Positions 8,275 to 16,749 of a stretch of 64,000 nucleotides of DNA are shown here, piece by piece; the stretch's first letter is position 1; the number at the start of each line of letters is the position of its first letter. Both the position numbers and the translations under genes were made by a program. The notes under the pieces were generated by a model. The model saw only the letters and a program-made list of their open reading frames with translations. It ran no database searches and was not told the DNA's origin. The stretch comes from Erysipelotrichaceae bacterium (lineage in GTDB: Bacteria > Bacillota_I > Bacilli_A > Erysipelotrichales > Erysipelotrichaceae): positions 387,936 through 451,935 of the forward strand of contig DPJD01000001.1 in assembly GCA_003543215.1 (NCBI GenBank), read 5' to 3'.

Positions 8275-8527
8275 TATTGTCGTCATTGACGAAAGTGGAA
8301 AAGAAATCAATATGGAGATCGTCTTCACCTATGAAGATGAGGAAACGGGTAAGAACTTTGTTTTTTACTTTGATCCAAGTCAAGAAGATGGAGAAGTCTT
8401 TGTGTCTTGTTATGATGAGGAAGGGAATTTATCACCTGTCGAAGATCCTGAAGAGTGGAAGAAACTCGAAGTTATCTTTGAAGATTATGTCTTGACCCAT
8501 GAAGAAAACGAAAACGCGAAAAATTAA
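8261..8527 (+). CDS. DUF1292 protein (YrzB type)
   Basis: An 88-residue acidic protein of the DUF1292 family, found after ruvX in many Firmicutes; its role is unknown. The start at 8261 is chosen because GAAGGAG lies about six bases upstream; a longer reading from 8171 would run through ruvX in another frame. It begins 14 bases inside ruvX and ends 29 bases inside mltG. It is rich in Asp and Glu and has no membrane segment. Confidence 0.85.
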   Translation: MEENSIVVIDESGKEINMEIVFTYEDEETGKNFVFYFDPSQEDGEVFVSCYDEEGNLSPVEDPEEWKKLEVIFEDYVLTHEENENAKN

Positions 8528-9581
8528 AAAGACAAGCTTAGGCTTCATCCTAATCTTGTTTTTTATCGTTGCGGCTGGGATCGGATATGTAACGATTCAA
8601 AGCAAGTTGGATGCAGTTGGTCCTGAAGGTGAACAGGTTCTTTTTGCCGTTGAAAAAGGGGATACCCTGGACCAAGTCTCAAGCAAACTCTATGAATTGA
8701 ATTTGATTGAAGATAAGTTGGTCTTTGAAGTCTATGCCAAGTATGTGAAACTCACTGATTTCAAAGTGGGAGCGTTCCGTTTGGACTATGGCTATGATGT
8801 GAAGACCATCCTCAGTACCTTGGTGGATGCAAGTAAGATTGTGCCAAGTGATGTGGTGGTCACGATCATTCCTGGGGACTGGGCAAAACAGATCGCTGTC
8901 AAGATGACGGCGCAAATGAATAAAACGACAGCTGAGGATTTGATGGCTTTGTGGAATGATGAAGCCTACATCCGATCCTTAATGGATGAATACAGTGTTT
9001 TAACAGAAGAAATCTTTGAAAACAAGGGTGTTCGTGTTTTACTGGAAGGTTATTTGATGCCGGAAACCTATTTCATGAATCCCAATGCTTCGGGAGATTC
9101 ATTGACACGCCGTGTGTTGAATCAAACACAGAAAGTCTATGATGAAAACAAAGCCTTATTCGATGCCTTTGGCATGTCCATCCATGATGCGATCACTTTA
9201 GCCTCCGTGGTTCAATTTGAAGCGGGTTTGGTTGAGGACATGAAGATGATTTCACAGGTCTTCTTGAATCGTATGGCCATCAATATGCCTTTACAGTCCA
9301 GTGTTACCGTATGCTATGCCTTGTATGAATATGACAGTTGGAAAGATTGTGAGAATTACGACAATCAGAAACTGGATTCTCCATACAATACCTATCTGTA
9401 TCGTGGTTTACCAATTGGACCGATCACAAATCCGTCTAAACAGGCTTTATTGGCGACGATTCAACCGACGGCTAATGACTATTATTTCTTTTTAGCGGAC
9501 ATCTATGGCGATGGCAAAGTGTATTATGCAAAAACCTACACTGAACATTTACAGAACGAAGATAAGTATCTTAAACGATAG
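8499..9581 (+). CDS. mltG: Endolytic murein transglycosylase MltG
   Basis: A 360-residue membrane-anchored lytic transglycosylase that cuts nascent glycan strands. A basic N-terminus precedes one helix (about residues 14-34), then a LysM-like segment (VEKGDTLDQVS) and the YceG catalytic domain. Glu241 in SVVQFEAG is the expected catalytic acid, and SPYNTY followed by GLPIGPITNP is the family signature. It overlaps DUF1292 by 29 bases and has no clear ribosome site, so it probably relies on coupling. Confidence 0.94.
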   Translation: MKKTKTRKIKKTSLGFILILFFIVAAGIGYVTIQSKLDAVGPEGEQVLFAVEKGDTLDQVSSKLYELNLIEDKLVFEVYAKYVKLTDFKVGAFRLDYGYDVKTILSTLVDASKIVPSDVVVTIIPGDWAKQIAVKMTAQMNKTTAEDLMALWNDEAYIRSLMDEYSVLTEEIFENKGVRVLLEGYLMPETYFMNPNASGDSLTRRVLNQTQKVYDENKALFDAFGMSIHDAITLASVVQFEAGLVEDMKMISQVFLNRMAINMPLQSSVTVCYALYEYDSWKDCENYDNQKLDSPYNTYLYRGLPIGPITNPSKQALLATIQPTANDYYFFLADIYGDGKVYYAKTYTEHLQNEDKYLKR

Positions 9582-9590
9582 GAGGATGTT

Positions 9591-10223
9591 ATGAGTAAGC
9601 GCATCATCATAGGAGTAGCGGGTGGCAGTGCCTCTGGAAAAACATCTTTAGCCAAACGTTTGAAACGTGAGTTTGAAGAAACGAATTCCGTTGTGATCAT
9701 CCGACAAGATGATTATTATAAGGATCAAGCGGAGATGACGATGGAAGAGCGTCTAAAGGTCAACTACGATCATCCTTTTGCCTTTGACAATGATTTATTG
9801 GCTAAGCATTTAGGTGAATTACGGAATGGACAAACCGTAGACATGCCAACCTATGATTTCATTGAATACACACGCTCGGCTGTTGTCGAGAAATTAGAAC
9901 CCCATGATGTCATTGTCGTGGAAGGTCTGTTTGTCTTGGAAGATGAAGCGATTCGCAAGAATTTGGATATTAAGCTCTTTGTGGATACACCGGCTGATGT
10001 GCGTTTCATTCGACGTTTGAATCGCGACGTACGTGATCGTGGACGCAGTTTGGATAGCGTCATCACCCAGTATATGAATACCGTTCGATTGATGCATGAA
10101 CAGTTCATTGAACCATCGAAACGCTATGCGGATGTGATTGTTCCAGAGGGCGGAAAGAATGAAGTCGCCGTCGATCTGCTCACGACGAAAATTGGTAGTA
10201 TTATCAAGATGAATATGCTATAA
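9591..10223 (+). CDS. udk: Uridine kinase
   Basis: A 210-residue kinase that phosphorylates uridine and cytidine for pyrimidine salvage. The P-loop GGSASGKT is at residues 11-18, with RQDDYY and YDHPFAFD further on as in the Udk family. GGAGG precedes the start. It sits between mltG and greA exactly as in Bacillus. Its last codons and stop contain the extended -10 of greA. Confidence 0.95.
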   Translation: MSKRIIIGVAGGSASGKTSLAKRLKREFEETNSVVIIRQDDYYKDQAEMTMEERLKVNYDHPFAFDNDLLAKHLGELRNGQTVDMPTYDFIEYTRSAVVEKLEPHDVIVVEGLFVLEDEAIRKNLDIKLFVDTPADVRFIRRLNRDVRDRGRSLDSVITQYMNTVRLMHEQFIEPSKRYADVIVPEGGKNEVAVDLLTTKIGSIIKMNML

Positions 10224-10224
10224 T
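10216..10224 (+). promoter_or_regulatory. Extended -10 promoter of greA within the udk stop codon
   Basis: TGC followed by TATAAT (10219-10224) in the form ATATGCTATAAT overlaps the udk stop codon TAA (10221-10223). No convincing -35 is seen. Predicted start near 10231 leaves a short leader with AAGGAG. Confidence 0.6.
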
Positions 10225-10247
10225 CCAAAAGTTAAGGAGATCATAAG

Positions 10248-10715
10248 ATGGCACAAGAAAAAGTAAGAGTAACACAACAAGGGTATGATGAACTAAAGCG
10301 CGAACAAGAGCATTTGATTCATACCGTTCGTAAAGAAGTCATTGAAGATTTGCAAGCAGCACGTGCCCAAGGGGACTTGTCTGAAAATGCAGATTATGAT
10401 GCGGCTCGTGATCGCCAAGCGCGTGTAGAAGCACGTATTCGTGAATTAGAAAATATCTTCAACAACATCGAAATCATTGATGTACAAGGTGGAACACGTG
10501 TTGTCAAACTCGGCGCACAGGTTACCATTCGCAGTCGTGATGGCTTCGAAGAAACCTATACCATCGTTTCATCGGTTGAAGCAGACCCGATCAATGGTAA
10601 GCTCTCCAATGTCACACCTTTAGCTGTGGCTTTAATGGATCGTATGGTCAGTGATGAAGAGATCGAAGTTGAAGTTGAACCTCGTGAATACATTCGTATC
10701 ATCGATGTCAAATAA
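10248..10715 (+). CDS. greA: Transcription elongation factor GreA
   Basis: A 155-residue factor that rescues backtracked RNA polymerase by stimulating transcript cleavage. The N-terminal coiled coil carries the acidic tip in GDLSENADYDAA, and the C-terminal FKBP-like domain follows. AAGGAG supports the start. A weak hairpin with a T run lies 30 bases after the stop, across the start of comEA. Confidence 0.96.
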   Translation: MAQEKVRVTQQGYDELKREQEHLIHTVRKEVIEDLQAARAQGDLSENADYDAARDRQARVEARIRELENIFNNIEIIDVQGGTRVVKLGAQVTIRSRDGFEETYTIVSSVEADPINGKLSNVTPLAVALMDRMVSDEEIEVEVEPREYIRIIDVK

Positions 10716-10744
10716 TTAGGAAAACAACCAAAATCTACGTATAA

Positions 10745-10767
10745 AGAAGGATGAAAATCCTTTTTTT
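10745..10767 (+). terminator. Terminator-like hairpin spanning the comEA start codon
   Basis: AAGGAT (10747-10752), loop GAAA and ATCCTT (10757-10762) are followed by more T. The ATG of comEA is at 10751-10753, so the start codon lies in the hairpin. The stem has only two G-C pairs (six pairs, up to ten with A-U/G-U extension), so termination efficiency may be partial. Confidence 0.5.
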
Positions 10768-11197
10768 ATTGTTGGTTTTGAGCTCATGCGCTTCGGTGGA
10801 AGTCCTTCCCAAGCAAGAAGACATCAAGATCCATGTGCAAGTACGTCACCTCGATCAAAACATCGAAGTTTTTGAAGTACCACTTTATTCACATCTTGAA
10901 TTGATTCTTGATCAAATTGAATGTGAAACCTGCGATTTATCACGCTTGAATCCCCAACAAATCTTGCATGATCAAGATCTGATCGTTCTCTATCCCATAC
11001 AGGAACAACGCATTTCAATCAATCAAGCAAGTTTGGAGGAGCTGTGTGAACTCCCTGGCATTGGTCCTTCCATTGCGGCTAAGATCATCGCACATCGAGA
11101 ACAGGTTGGATTATTTCAAACCCTTGAAGAACTGATGCTTATTAAAGGCATTAAAGAGCGTTTGTTTGCGAAGATCAAAGATCACATCACACTATGA
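10751..11197 (+). CDS. comEA: Competence DNA receptor ComEA, lipoprotein-like
   Basis: A 148-residue DNA-uptake protein. An SLBB-like region spans about residues 25-82. The C-terminal tandem helix-hairpin-helix (about 88-148, with LPGIGPSIAAKIIAHRE) is the double-stranded-DNA-binding domain. Instead of the usual membrane anchor, the N-terminus is a short hydrophobic signal ending in LSSC, with Cys13 as likely lipidation site. comEC follows with a four-base overlap. The start lies inside a hairpin with AAGG directly adjacent, so initiation is probably weak or regulated. No comEB is present. Confidence 0.88.
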   Translation: MKILFLLLVLSSCASVEVLPKQEDIKIHVQVRHLDQNIEVFEVPLYSHLELILDQIECETCDLSRLNPQQILHDQDLIVLYPIQEQRISINQASLEELCELPGIGPSIAAKIIAHREQVGLFQTLEELMLIKGIKERLFAKIKDHITL

Positions 11198-13086
11198 AGT
11201 CATTCTTTGTGTACTTAAGTATCTTGATGTGGGTAGGCGTCAAGTCGCCGTGGATCGCGATTCTTTTATGTGTTTACTTTGTATGCTCGAAATCCATTCC
11301 ATTTAAACCACTTTTCATTCTCGTACTATTTTTGTTTTTACTGCGGTCAAACGTACAGTTTTGTCAGACCATCGATCAAGGTCGTGTCGTACGATTGAAC
11401 AAAAGTTCACTGTTGGTTCAAAATGGATATACCAAGGTTATGGTTCAAGTACAGGATGTCTCGATATACGCAATGCATGATCGAATCAAATTCTATGCCT
11501 TAAGTCCCATCGAGCCCAATATGAATCAAGATGGTTTCGATCCGATCGATTGGGCAAAGGCCAATGGGGTTTGTTATCGCGTGGCAGAAGCGGATACGTA
11601 TCGTATCGAAGGCAAAGGCTTCATGCATCAATTAAGCCAAGGTGGGTTGAATCAAGATAAACGCTTTGTGCAAGAAATCAGAGCTCTTCTTTTTCAAAGT
11701 GATCCGGATGATATGAGTGGTTTATGGGTATCGATGGGTTTAATTTACCTTGCCATTCTAAACTTGATCAAACGCATGTGTATTCGTTTCAAATCCATTT
11801 GGGTGGAGCACTCCATCAACATACTCGTTCTTTCATATCTGGCATATGCACTTGGCGCACCCCTGGTTCTATTGCGCATCATGGTCGCATATCAAGTAAG
11901 TGTCTTTATCGAGGATCGTATGCTTAAATGGGCACTGAGTATCTTCATATGTCTTTGGCTCGTACCTTTTGGAAGCACTCAATTGGCGTACATTTTCCCA
12001 TTTAGTTTGCAGGCTGTCACTCTGTTTGTGGACAAGAAATCACTGAAATTAGGTCGTTTTTGTGTTGCCTTTTGGTGTTTGCTTATAAGTATGAAGCGTG
12101 TATCTTTGCTTGGGATTGTTCTGTTTCCCATCCATCGTATGCTCAGTCTAGGCTTGATTTTTATGGGTATTTTAAGTTCGTTTATTCCGTATACGCATAC
12201 GCTCTTCAGTATTATTTATCGATACTTAGATCAATGGTTCGTCTTTACACAAGACTTACTCGTGATTAGCGGAAGAGGATCGTTTTTCGTGCTTTTGATT
12301 CTTGTCTATGTTTGGCATCGAATTAGAAACAAACATTTTGGATTAAGAATCGTAACCTTATTCATAATAAATATTTTAATGGTTTTCATTTCGTATCCAT
12401 GGTTCTATACCGTATCGATGATTTATGTGGGACAAGGGGATGCGATATTATTACAAGCACCTTTCAATCAAAGTGTAATTTTGATTGATACAGGTCCACC
12501 CTCACAATATGCGAATTTAAAAGCAAGTCTGGATCATCGTGGGATTCATACCATCGATTATTTGATCATCACACATGATGATGCGGATCATAACGGAAAT
12601 ATCGTGGCTTTGAAAGATGATTATCACATAAAGCAGACTATCCTTTTAGGTGTGGACGTTTTAAATGAGTGGTTTTATATGCGATATCTTCCGATTCATG
12701 AAGCGAAAGAGGATAATGATCGTTCTCTGATCTATCACGTTCAAATTGAGACGACAAAATTCTTGTTTATGGGTGATCTTGGAGTAGCGGGAGAACTCCA
12801 ACTCATCAAGGCCAATCCCGAGCTCAAGAGCGACGTCTTAAAATTGGGTCACCATGGATCTAAGACTTCAAGCAGCCAAGCGTTCTTAGACCATGTTCAA
12901 GCTCGTATTGCGTGGGTCAGTGCCGGTAAGAACAGCTATGGTCATCCGAGTTGGGAGGTCATGGAGCGCTTGAATCAACTAACGATTCGACCTGTTGTGT
13001 CACAATCATCCGGTACGGTGCAAATTGTGGTCTCAAGCTGGTTTCGTTTTATGTTCGATCGCTTCAATCACTTCACCTTGTTTTAA
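11194..13086 (+). CDS. comEC: Competence DNA channel ComEC/Rec2
   Basis: A 630-residue polytopic membrane protein that passes single-stranded DNA into the cell during transformation. An N-terminal DUF4131/OB-like part is followed by a many-helix competence domain and a C-terminal metallo-beta-lactamase-like domain. The metal motif is HDDADH at residues 461-466, with later GHHGSKTSSS. It is shorter than the ~776-residue Bacillus protein, mostly in the membrane part, but both ends are intact. It is coupled to comEA. Confidence 0.93.
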   Translation: MKSFFVYLSILMWVGVKSPWIAILLCVYFVCSKSIPFKPLFILVLFLFLLRSNVQFCQTIDQGRVVRLNKSSLLVQNGYTKVMVQVQDVSIYAMHDRIKFYALSPIEPNMNQDGFDPIDWAKANGVCYRVAEADTYRIEGKGFMHQLSQGGLNQDKRFVQEIRALLFQSDPDDMSGLWVSMGLIYLAILNLIKRMCIRFKSIWVEHSINILVLSYLAYALGAPLVLLRIMVAYQVSVFIEDRMLKWALSIFICLWLVPFGSTQLAYIFPFSLQAVTLFVDKKSLKLGRFCVAFWCLLISMKRVSLLGIVLFPIHRMLSLGLIFMGILSSFIPYTHTLFSIIYRYLDQWFVFTQDLLVISGRGSFFVLLILVYVWHRIRNKHFGLRIVTLFIINILMVFISYPWFYTVSMIYVGQGDAILLQAPFNQSVILIDTGPPSQYANLKASLDHRGIHTIDYLIITHDDADHNGNIVALKDDYHIKQTILLGVDVLNEWFYMRYLPIHEAKEDNDRSLIYHVQIETTKFLFMGDLGVAGELQLIKANPELKSDVLKLGHHGSKTSSSQAFLDHVQARIAWVSAGKNSYGHPSWEVMERLNQLTIRPVVSQSSGTVQIVVSSWFRFMFDRFNHFTLF

Positions 13087-13105
13087 AAAGAGCATGATTC
13101 TTTGT

Positions 13106-13111
13106 TATAAT
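13106..13111 (+). promoter_or_regulatory. -10 box of holA, near-leaderless
   Basis: TATAAT at 13106-13111 predicts +1 near 13118, two bases before the holA ATG at 13120. The -35 position holds only an A/T-rich sequence. No Shine-Dalgarno lies between comEC and holA. Confidence 0.5.
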
Positions 13112-13119
13112 ACCCATGT

Positions 13120-14103
13120 ATGAACACCTTGATCTATGGCAACGAAGCCTATTTATTAAATCAGAAATTAGCATCACGCATCAAAGCCTTGGTCGGTGAA
13201 CAAGATGACATGAACACTGTTTTTTACGATGCCTCCAGTCCAAGTTTCTCAATGCAGGCGCTCTTGGAAGAAGCTCAGACACTTCCGTTCTTTTCAGAAC
13301 ATAAGGTCTTGGTTCTACAGAACTGTGCGTTTTTGACACGAGGTACCGCACTTAAAGAAAATGATCAAAAAGATTTGATGAACTATCTCAAACAAGAGGT
13401 GGTGTCTTGCTCGATCTTCTTCTTGCATGATAATGATAATTTAGATACCCATAAAAACATCACAAAGAAGATCATGGAGGTTTGCGAAGTTGAGTATGTC
13501 AAAAAGTTGGAACCTCAAGCATTTCGAAAATATCTACAAAAATTACTTAATGATCATAAGATTGAAATGAGCAGTCCAGCCTTTGAGGAGTTTCATAAAC
13601 GTATGGATTCCAATCTATCGGTGAGTCATCATGAGGTTGAGAAATTGGTCTTATATGGAAGTCGTTTGGAGCTGAGTGATGTGGAAGCTTTGGTCAGTCG
13701 ACCGCTTGATAATGAGACCTTCCATTTGGTCAATGCTTTGATGGGTCAAGATCTTAAACAAGCCTTGAGCATCTATCGTGATATGATGACCTTGAACATG
13801 GAACCTTTATCTTTCAGTGGCTTGATTGCGAGTCAATTAAGACTGCTTTATCAGGTTGCATGTCTTCAAGAAGCGGGCTACCATCGTCAAGAAATGATCA
13901 ATAAACTTTCAGGGGCAAACAACATCAATGTTTATCGTCTGAATAAACTACTGGATTTAGCGAATCTGACACGACCGGATCGAGTGCTAAAGGTCTTGAA
14001 TGCTTTGGCAGAATATGATCAAAGGGCTAAAAGTGGATTGGTGGATAAGAAGTTTGGATTTGAATTATTTCTAATCGAGGCAAGCCAAGTATGGAATCAC
14101 TAA
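13120..14103 (+). CDS. holA: DNA polymerase III delta subunit
   Basis: A 327-residue clamp-loader subunit that opens the sliding clamp. It follows the HolA/YqeN pattern: an N-terminal AAA-like domain (YGNEAYLLNQK start), and a C-terminal all-helical domain with FHLVNALMGQDLKQAL. comEC-holA adjacency matches Bacillus, where rpsT follows; here a serine dehydratase gene intervenes. The predicted transcript starts at or within two bases of the ATG and there is no ribosome site. Confidence 0.92.
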   Translation: MNTLIYGNEAYLLNQKLASRIKALVGEQDDMNTVFYDASSPSFSMQALLEEAQTLPFFSEHKVLVLQNCAFLTRGTALKENDQKDLMNYLKQEVVSCSIFFLHDNDNLDTHKNITKKIMEVCEVEYVKKLEPQAFRKYLQKLLNDHKIEMSSPAFEEFHKRMDSNLSVSHHEVEKLVLYGSRLELSDVEALVSRPLDNETFHLVNALMGQDLKQALSIYRDMMTLNMEPLSFSGLIASQLRLLYQVACLQEAGYHRQEMINKLSGANNINVYRLNKLLDLANLTRPDRVLKVLNALAEYDQRAKSGLVDKKFGFELFLIEASQVWNH

Positions 14104-15308
14104 AAGAACTCTATAAATTGGGTCCTGGACCCAGCAGTAGCCATACGGTCGCACCATGGCGTGCTGCACAAATGTTTAAAGAACGCTTTCCAGATGCGGT
14201 GGCTTTTGATGTGGAATTATATGGGTCTTTATCCTTAACAGGTAAAGGACATTTCACAGATCAGATCTTGATTCGTACCTTTTCACCGAAGCCATGTAAG
14301 ATTTATTTCCGATTGAATTGGGAACACCCTTTTGATAATGGTTTGATCATCAAAGCTTATGATGTAAGAAGCAATCCGATTGGTCAATGGACGGTCTTTT
14401 CCTTAGGTGGTGGAAGCATCAAGGTCTTAGACGAAGATTTTGATTTCCAACGTCAAATCTATCCGCAGCAGTCTTTAAGTGAAATCTATAAAGAGGTCAT
14501 TGAAACGCATCACAGCATACCTGCTTATGTCCTGCATTATGAGAAGGATGTGGAAGCACACTTGATGGATGTCTTGGAAGGCATGTTTAAAGCGGTTCGT
14601 CGCGGTTTGGAGACAACAGGAATCTTGCCTGGTTTACTGGAAATTCCGCGGGTTGCGAAATCCCTGTATTTACAAGCGATGAGCAAGGATGATCTATCGG
14701 CTCAGAATCGTTTGAAATTGGTGGCTTATGCTTATGCGAATAATGAAGAGAATGCGGCATGCGGTATGGTTGTGACGGCACCAACCTTAGGGGCGAGTGG
14801 CGTCATGGCTTCTCTGATGTATCATCTCTATACGGATATTGGTATTTCCAAGCATAAATTGGTTCAAGCCTTGATGGTTGGCGGTATCTTTGGGAATGTG
14901 ATCAAAGAGAATGCGACGATCAGTGGCGCAATTGGTGGATGCCAAGCAGAAATCGGCAGTGCCTGTTCAATGGCTGCAGCGGCTTTGGCGTATGTCAATG
15001 GTTTACCTTTGGAGTTGATTGAATATGCGGCTGAAATCGCCATGGAACATCATCTGGGTTTAACCTGTGATCCTGTGGGTGGTTATGTGATCATTCCATG
15101 CATTGAGCGCAATGGGGCTGCCGTGCTTCGATCGATCGATGCGGTGATGATGGCAGAGACCGTGGGTAAGGCGAAACCCAATCGAGTATCCTTCGATATG
15201 GTGGTCAGAACCATGAATTATACGGGCAAGAAGATCGCTTTGGAGTTGCGTGAGACATCCTTGGGTGGCTTGGCAACGGAGATCAATATTCATCCGATTC
15301 AAGAATAA
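14091..15308 (+). CDS. sdaA: L-serine dehydratase, single-chain iron-sulfur type
   Basis: A 405-residue enzyme that converts L-serine to pyruvate and ammonia. The N-terminal beta domain (GPGPSSSHT near residue 12) and C-terminal alpha domain are fused, unlike the separate SdaAA/SdaAB of Bacillus. Cys284, Cys326 and Cys337, spaced 42 and 11 residues, match the [4Fe-4S] ligand pattern of the family (GCQxE, LTCDPVGG, PCIERN). It begins 13 bases inside holA, so it is co-translated with a replication gene. The iron-sulfur cluster would make it oxygen-sensitive. Confidence 0.92.
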   Translation: MESLKELYKLGPGPSSSHTVAPWRAAQMFKERFPDAVAFDVELYGSLSLTGKGHFTDQILIRTFSPKPCKIYFRLNWEHPFDNGLIIKAYDVRSNPIGQWTVFSLGGGSIKVLDEDFDFQRQIYPQQSLSEIYKEVIETHHSIPAYVLHYEKDVEAHLMDVLEGMFKAVRRGLETTGILPGLLEIPRVAKSLYLQAMSKDDLSAQNRLKLVAYAYANNEENAACGMVVTAPTLGASGVMASLMYHLYTDIGISKHKLVQALMVGGIFGNVIKENATISGAIGGCQAEIGSACSMAAAALAYVNGLPLELIEYAAEIAMEHHLGLTCDPVGGYVIIPCIERNGAAVLRSIDAVMMAETVGKAKPNRVSFDMVVRTMNYTGKKIALELRETSLGGLATEINIHPIQE

Positions 15309-15314
15309 TGAAAG

Positions 15315-15359
15315 AACCCCAGGCTTCAACGATGGTAACATCTTGAAATCTGGGGTTTT
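15315..15359 (+). terminator. Terminator of the holA-sdaA unit
   Basis: AACCCCAG (15315-15322) pairs with CTGGGGTT (15350-15357). Inner pairings TTCAA/TTGAA and GATG/CATC make one long hairpin ending in only four T, so it may terminate moderately. Confidence 0.6.
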
Positions 15360-15365
15360 AGGTAT

Positions 15366-15388
15366 TAAAAAACAATCCGAAGATTGTT
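15366..15388 (-). terminator. Terminator of rpsT with UUCG loop
   Basis: On the minus strand AACAATC (15388-15382), loop TTCG and GATTGTT (15377-15371) precede a T run. The stem begins at the last base of the rpsT stop codon. Confidence 0.85.
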
Positions 15389-15651
15389 TATTGAATCGAA
15401 TTAACTGCTTTGGACAAGCGAGCTTTTTGACGAGCTGCGTAGTTTTTATGATGAATACCGCTAGTAACTGATTTATCCAAACGAGAATTAGCCAAATCAT
15501 ATGCGGCTTTAGCTGCATCTACGTCTTTGACAGCTACAGCTTTCAAGACATTTTTGATGGCGGTTTTTAGATAGGATTTTTCAGATGTTACTGCGGTGCT
15601 ACGTTTCAGATTCGTTAGAGCGCGTTTCTTTTGCGATTTAATTTGTGGCAT
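15388..15651 (-). CDS. rpsT: 30S ribosomal protein S20
   Basis: An 87-residue, strongly basic helical protein that binds 16S rRNA early in 30S assembly. The family start (MPQIKSQKKR) and HHKNYAARQKARLSKAVN end are clear. AAGGAGG lies ahead of the ATG. It is convergent to the holA-sdaA unit and divergent to fmt, with its own promoter and terminator. In Bacillus, gpr and spoIIP follow rpsT; neither is present here. Confidence 0.96.
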   Translation of the reverse strand: MPQIKSQKKRALTNLKRSTAVTSEKSYLKTAIKNVLKAVAVKDVDAAKAAYDLANSRLDKSVTSGIHHKNYAARQKARLSKAVNSIQ

Positions 15652-15682
15652 GCGTGCACCTCCTTTTTAATAGTCCTTACGC

Positions 15683-15711
15683 ATTATAACAAAGAACAAC
15701 TTTGTTTGCAA
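15683..15711 (-). promoter_or_regulatory. Promoter of rpsT
   Basis: On the minus strand TTGCAA (15711-15706), a 17-base spacer and a perfect TATAAT (15688-15683). Predicted start is near 15676, giving a leader of about 25 bases with AAGGAGG. Confidence 0.75.
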
Positions 15712-15785
15712 GATGGTTGCGTGAAATGTCTGAATCATCATCACGTGATTTGTCGATATCGAGTTCATATTTTAACAATATTCTA

Positions 15786-15794
15786 TGCTATAAT
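15786..15794 (+). promoter_or_regulatory. Extended -10 promoter of fmt
   Basis: TGC followed by TATAAT (15789-15794) in the form CTATGCTATAAT. Predicted start near 15801 coincides with the beginning of the ribosome site GCAAGGAGG. No good -35. Confidence 0.65.
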
Positions 15795-15815
15795 ATGCAA
15801 GCAAGGAGGAAAATG

Positions 15816-16748
15816 ATGAAAAAACGTGTTTGTTTCATGGGAACCCCCCAATTTGCCGTTGGTATTTTGGATGCTTTATTGACTTGTGAAATCGAACTTG
15901 TGGCGGTTGTGACACAGCCTGATAAAAGGGTTGGACGTAAACAAGAAGTTCAAGCGACACCCGTCAAGATCGAAGCACTCAAACATCAGATTCCTGTCTT
16001 TCAACCCGAAAAGATTGGAACTTTAGGGAATGAAATCAAAGCATTGGATTTAGATTTGATTGTGACCTGTGCTTATGGTCAGTTCATTCCAGAAAGAATA
16101 TTAAATACGCCACGTTATGGTGCAATCAATGTCCATGCGTCACTCTTACCAAAATATCGTGGTGGGGCACCGATTCATAAAGCCATCATCAATGGTGAGA
16201 CTCAGAGTGGCATCAGTTTGATGCGCATGGTGAAAAAGATGGATGCAGGGGATGTCTTGTTTCAAGAAAGCTGTCCAATCCATTTGGATGATGATGTTCA
16301 AGCTTTACATGATCGTTTGATGGATTTGGGTTCCAAGATGATCAAGGAACATCTCCCTAAACTATTTGATACGGAACTCTTGAGTCGTCCTCAAGATGAA
16401 GATGAAGTCAGTTTTGCGTATAATATCACATCAGAGGAGGAATGCGTTGATTTCAAACGACCTCTGTTGGATGTCTATAACCAGATCCGAGGACTTCATC
16501 CTTGGCCGGTTGCACATGCGATTTTTGAGGGTAAGAAAGTCAAACTCTATAAAGCTCGTATGTTAAAACAAAGCCATGATGACGTACCTGGTACGGTTCT
16601 TGGTTTGATTGAAGAGGGTTTGGCAGTGTGTACTCAAGATGGAATTGTGTTGATTGATGAATTACAAATGGAAGGGAAAAAACGGATGAGCGCTCTTGCC
16701 TTTTATCAAGGTGTTGGGAAACAGTGGCTCAAACGTCAATTTGATTAA
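15816..16748 (+). CDS. fmt: Methionyl-tRNA formyltransferase
   Basis: A 310-residue enzyme that formylates initiator Met-tRNA. The N-terminal formyl-transfer domain contains the GTPQFAV start, NVHASLLPKYRGGAP and the DAGDVL segment; the C-terminal OB-like domain binds tRNA. Two ATGs lie next to each other (15813, 15816); the second is better spaced from AAGGAGG. It is followed after one base by the ECF gene, so the two are probably co-transcribed. Confidence 0.95.
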   Translation: MKKRVCFMGTPQFAVGILDALLTCEIELVAVVTQPDKRVGRKQEVQATPVKIEALKHQIPVFQPEKIGTLGNEIKALDLDLIVTCAYGQFIPERILNTPRYGAINVHASLLPKYRGGAPIHKAIINGETQSGISLMRMVKKMDAGDVLFQESCPIHLDDDVQALHDRLMDLGSKMIKEHLPKLFDTELLSRPQDEDEVSFAYNITSEEECVDFKRPLLDVYNQIRGLHPWPVAHAIFEGKKVKLYKARMLKQSHDDVPGTVLGLIEEGLAVCTQDGIVLIDELQMEGKKRMSALAFYQGVGKQWLKRQFD

Positions 16749-16749
16749 A

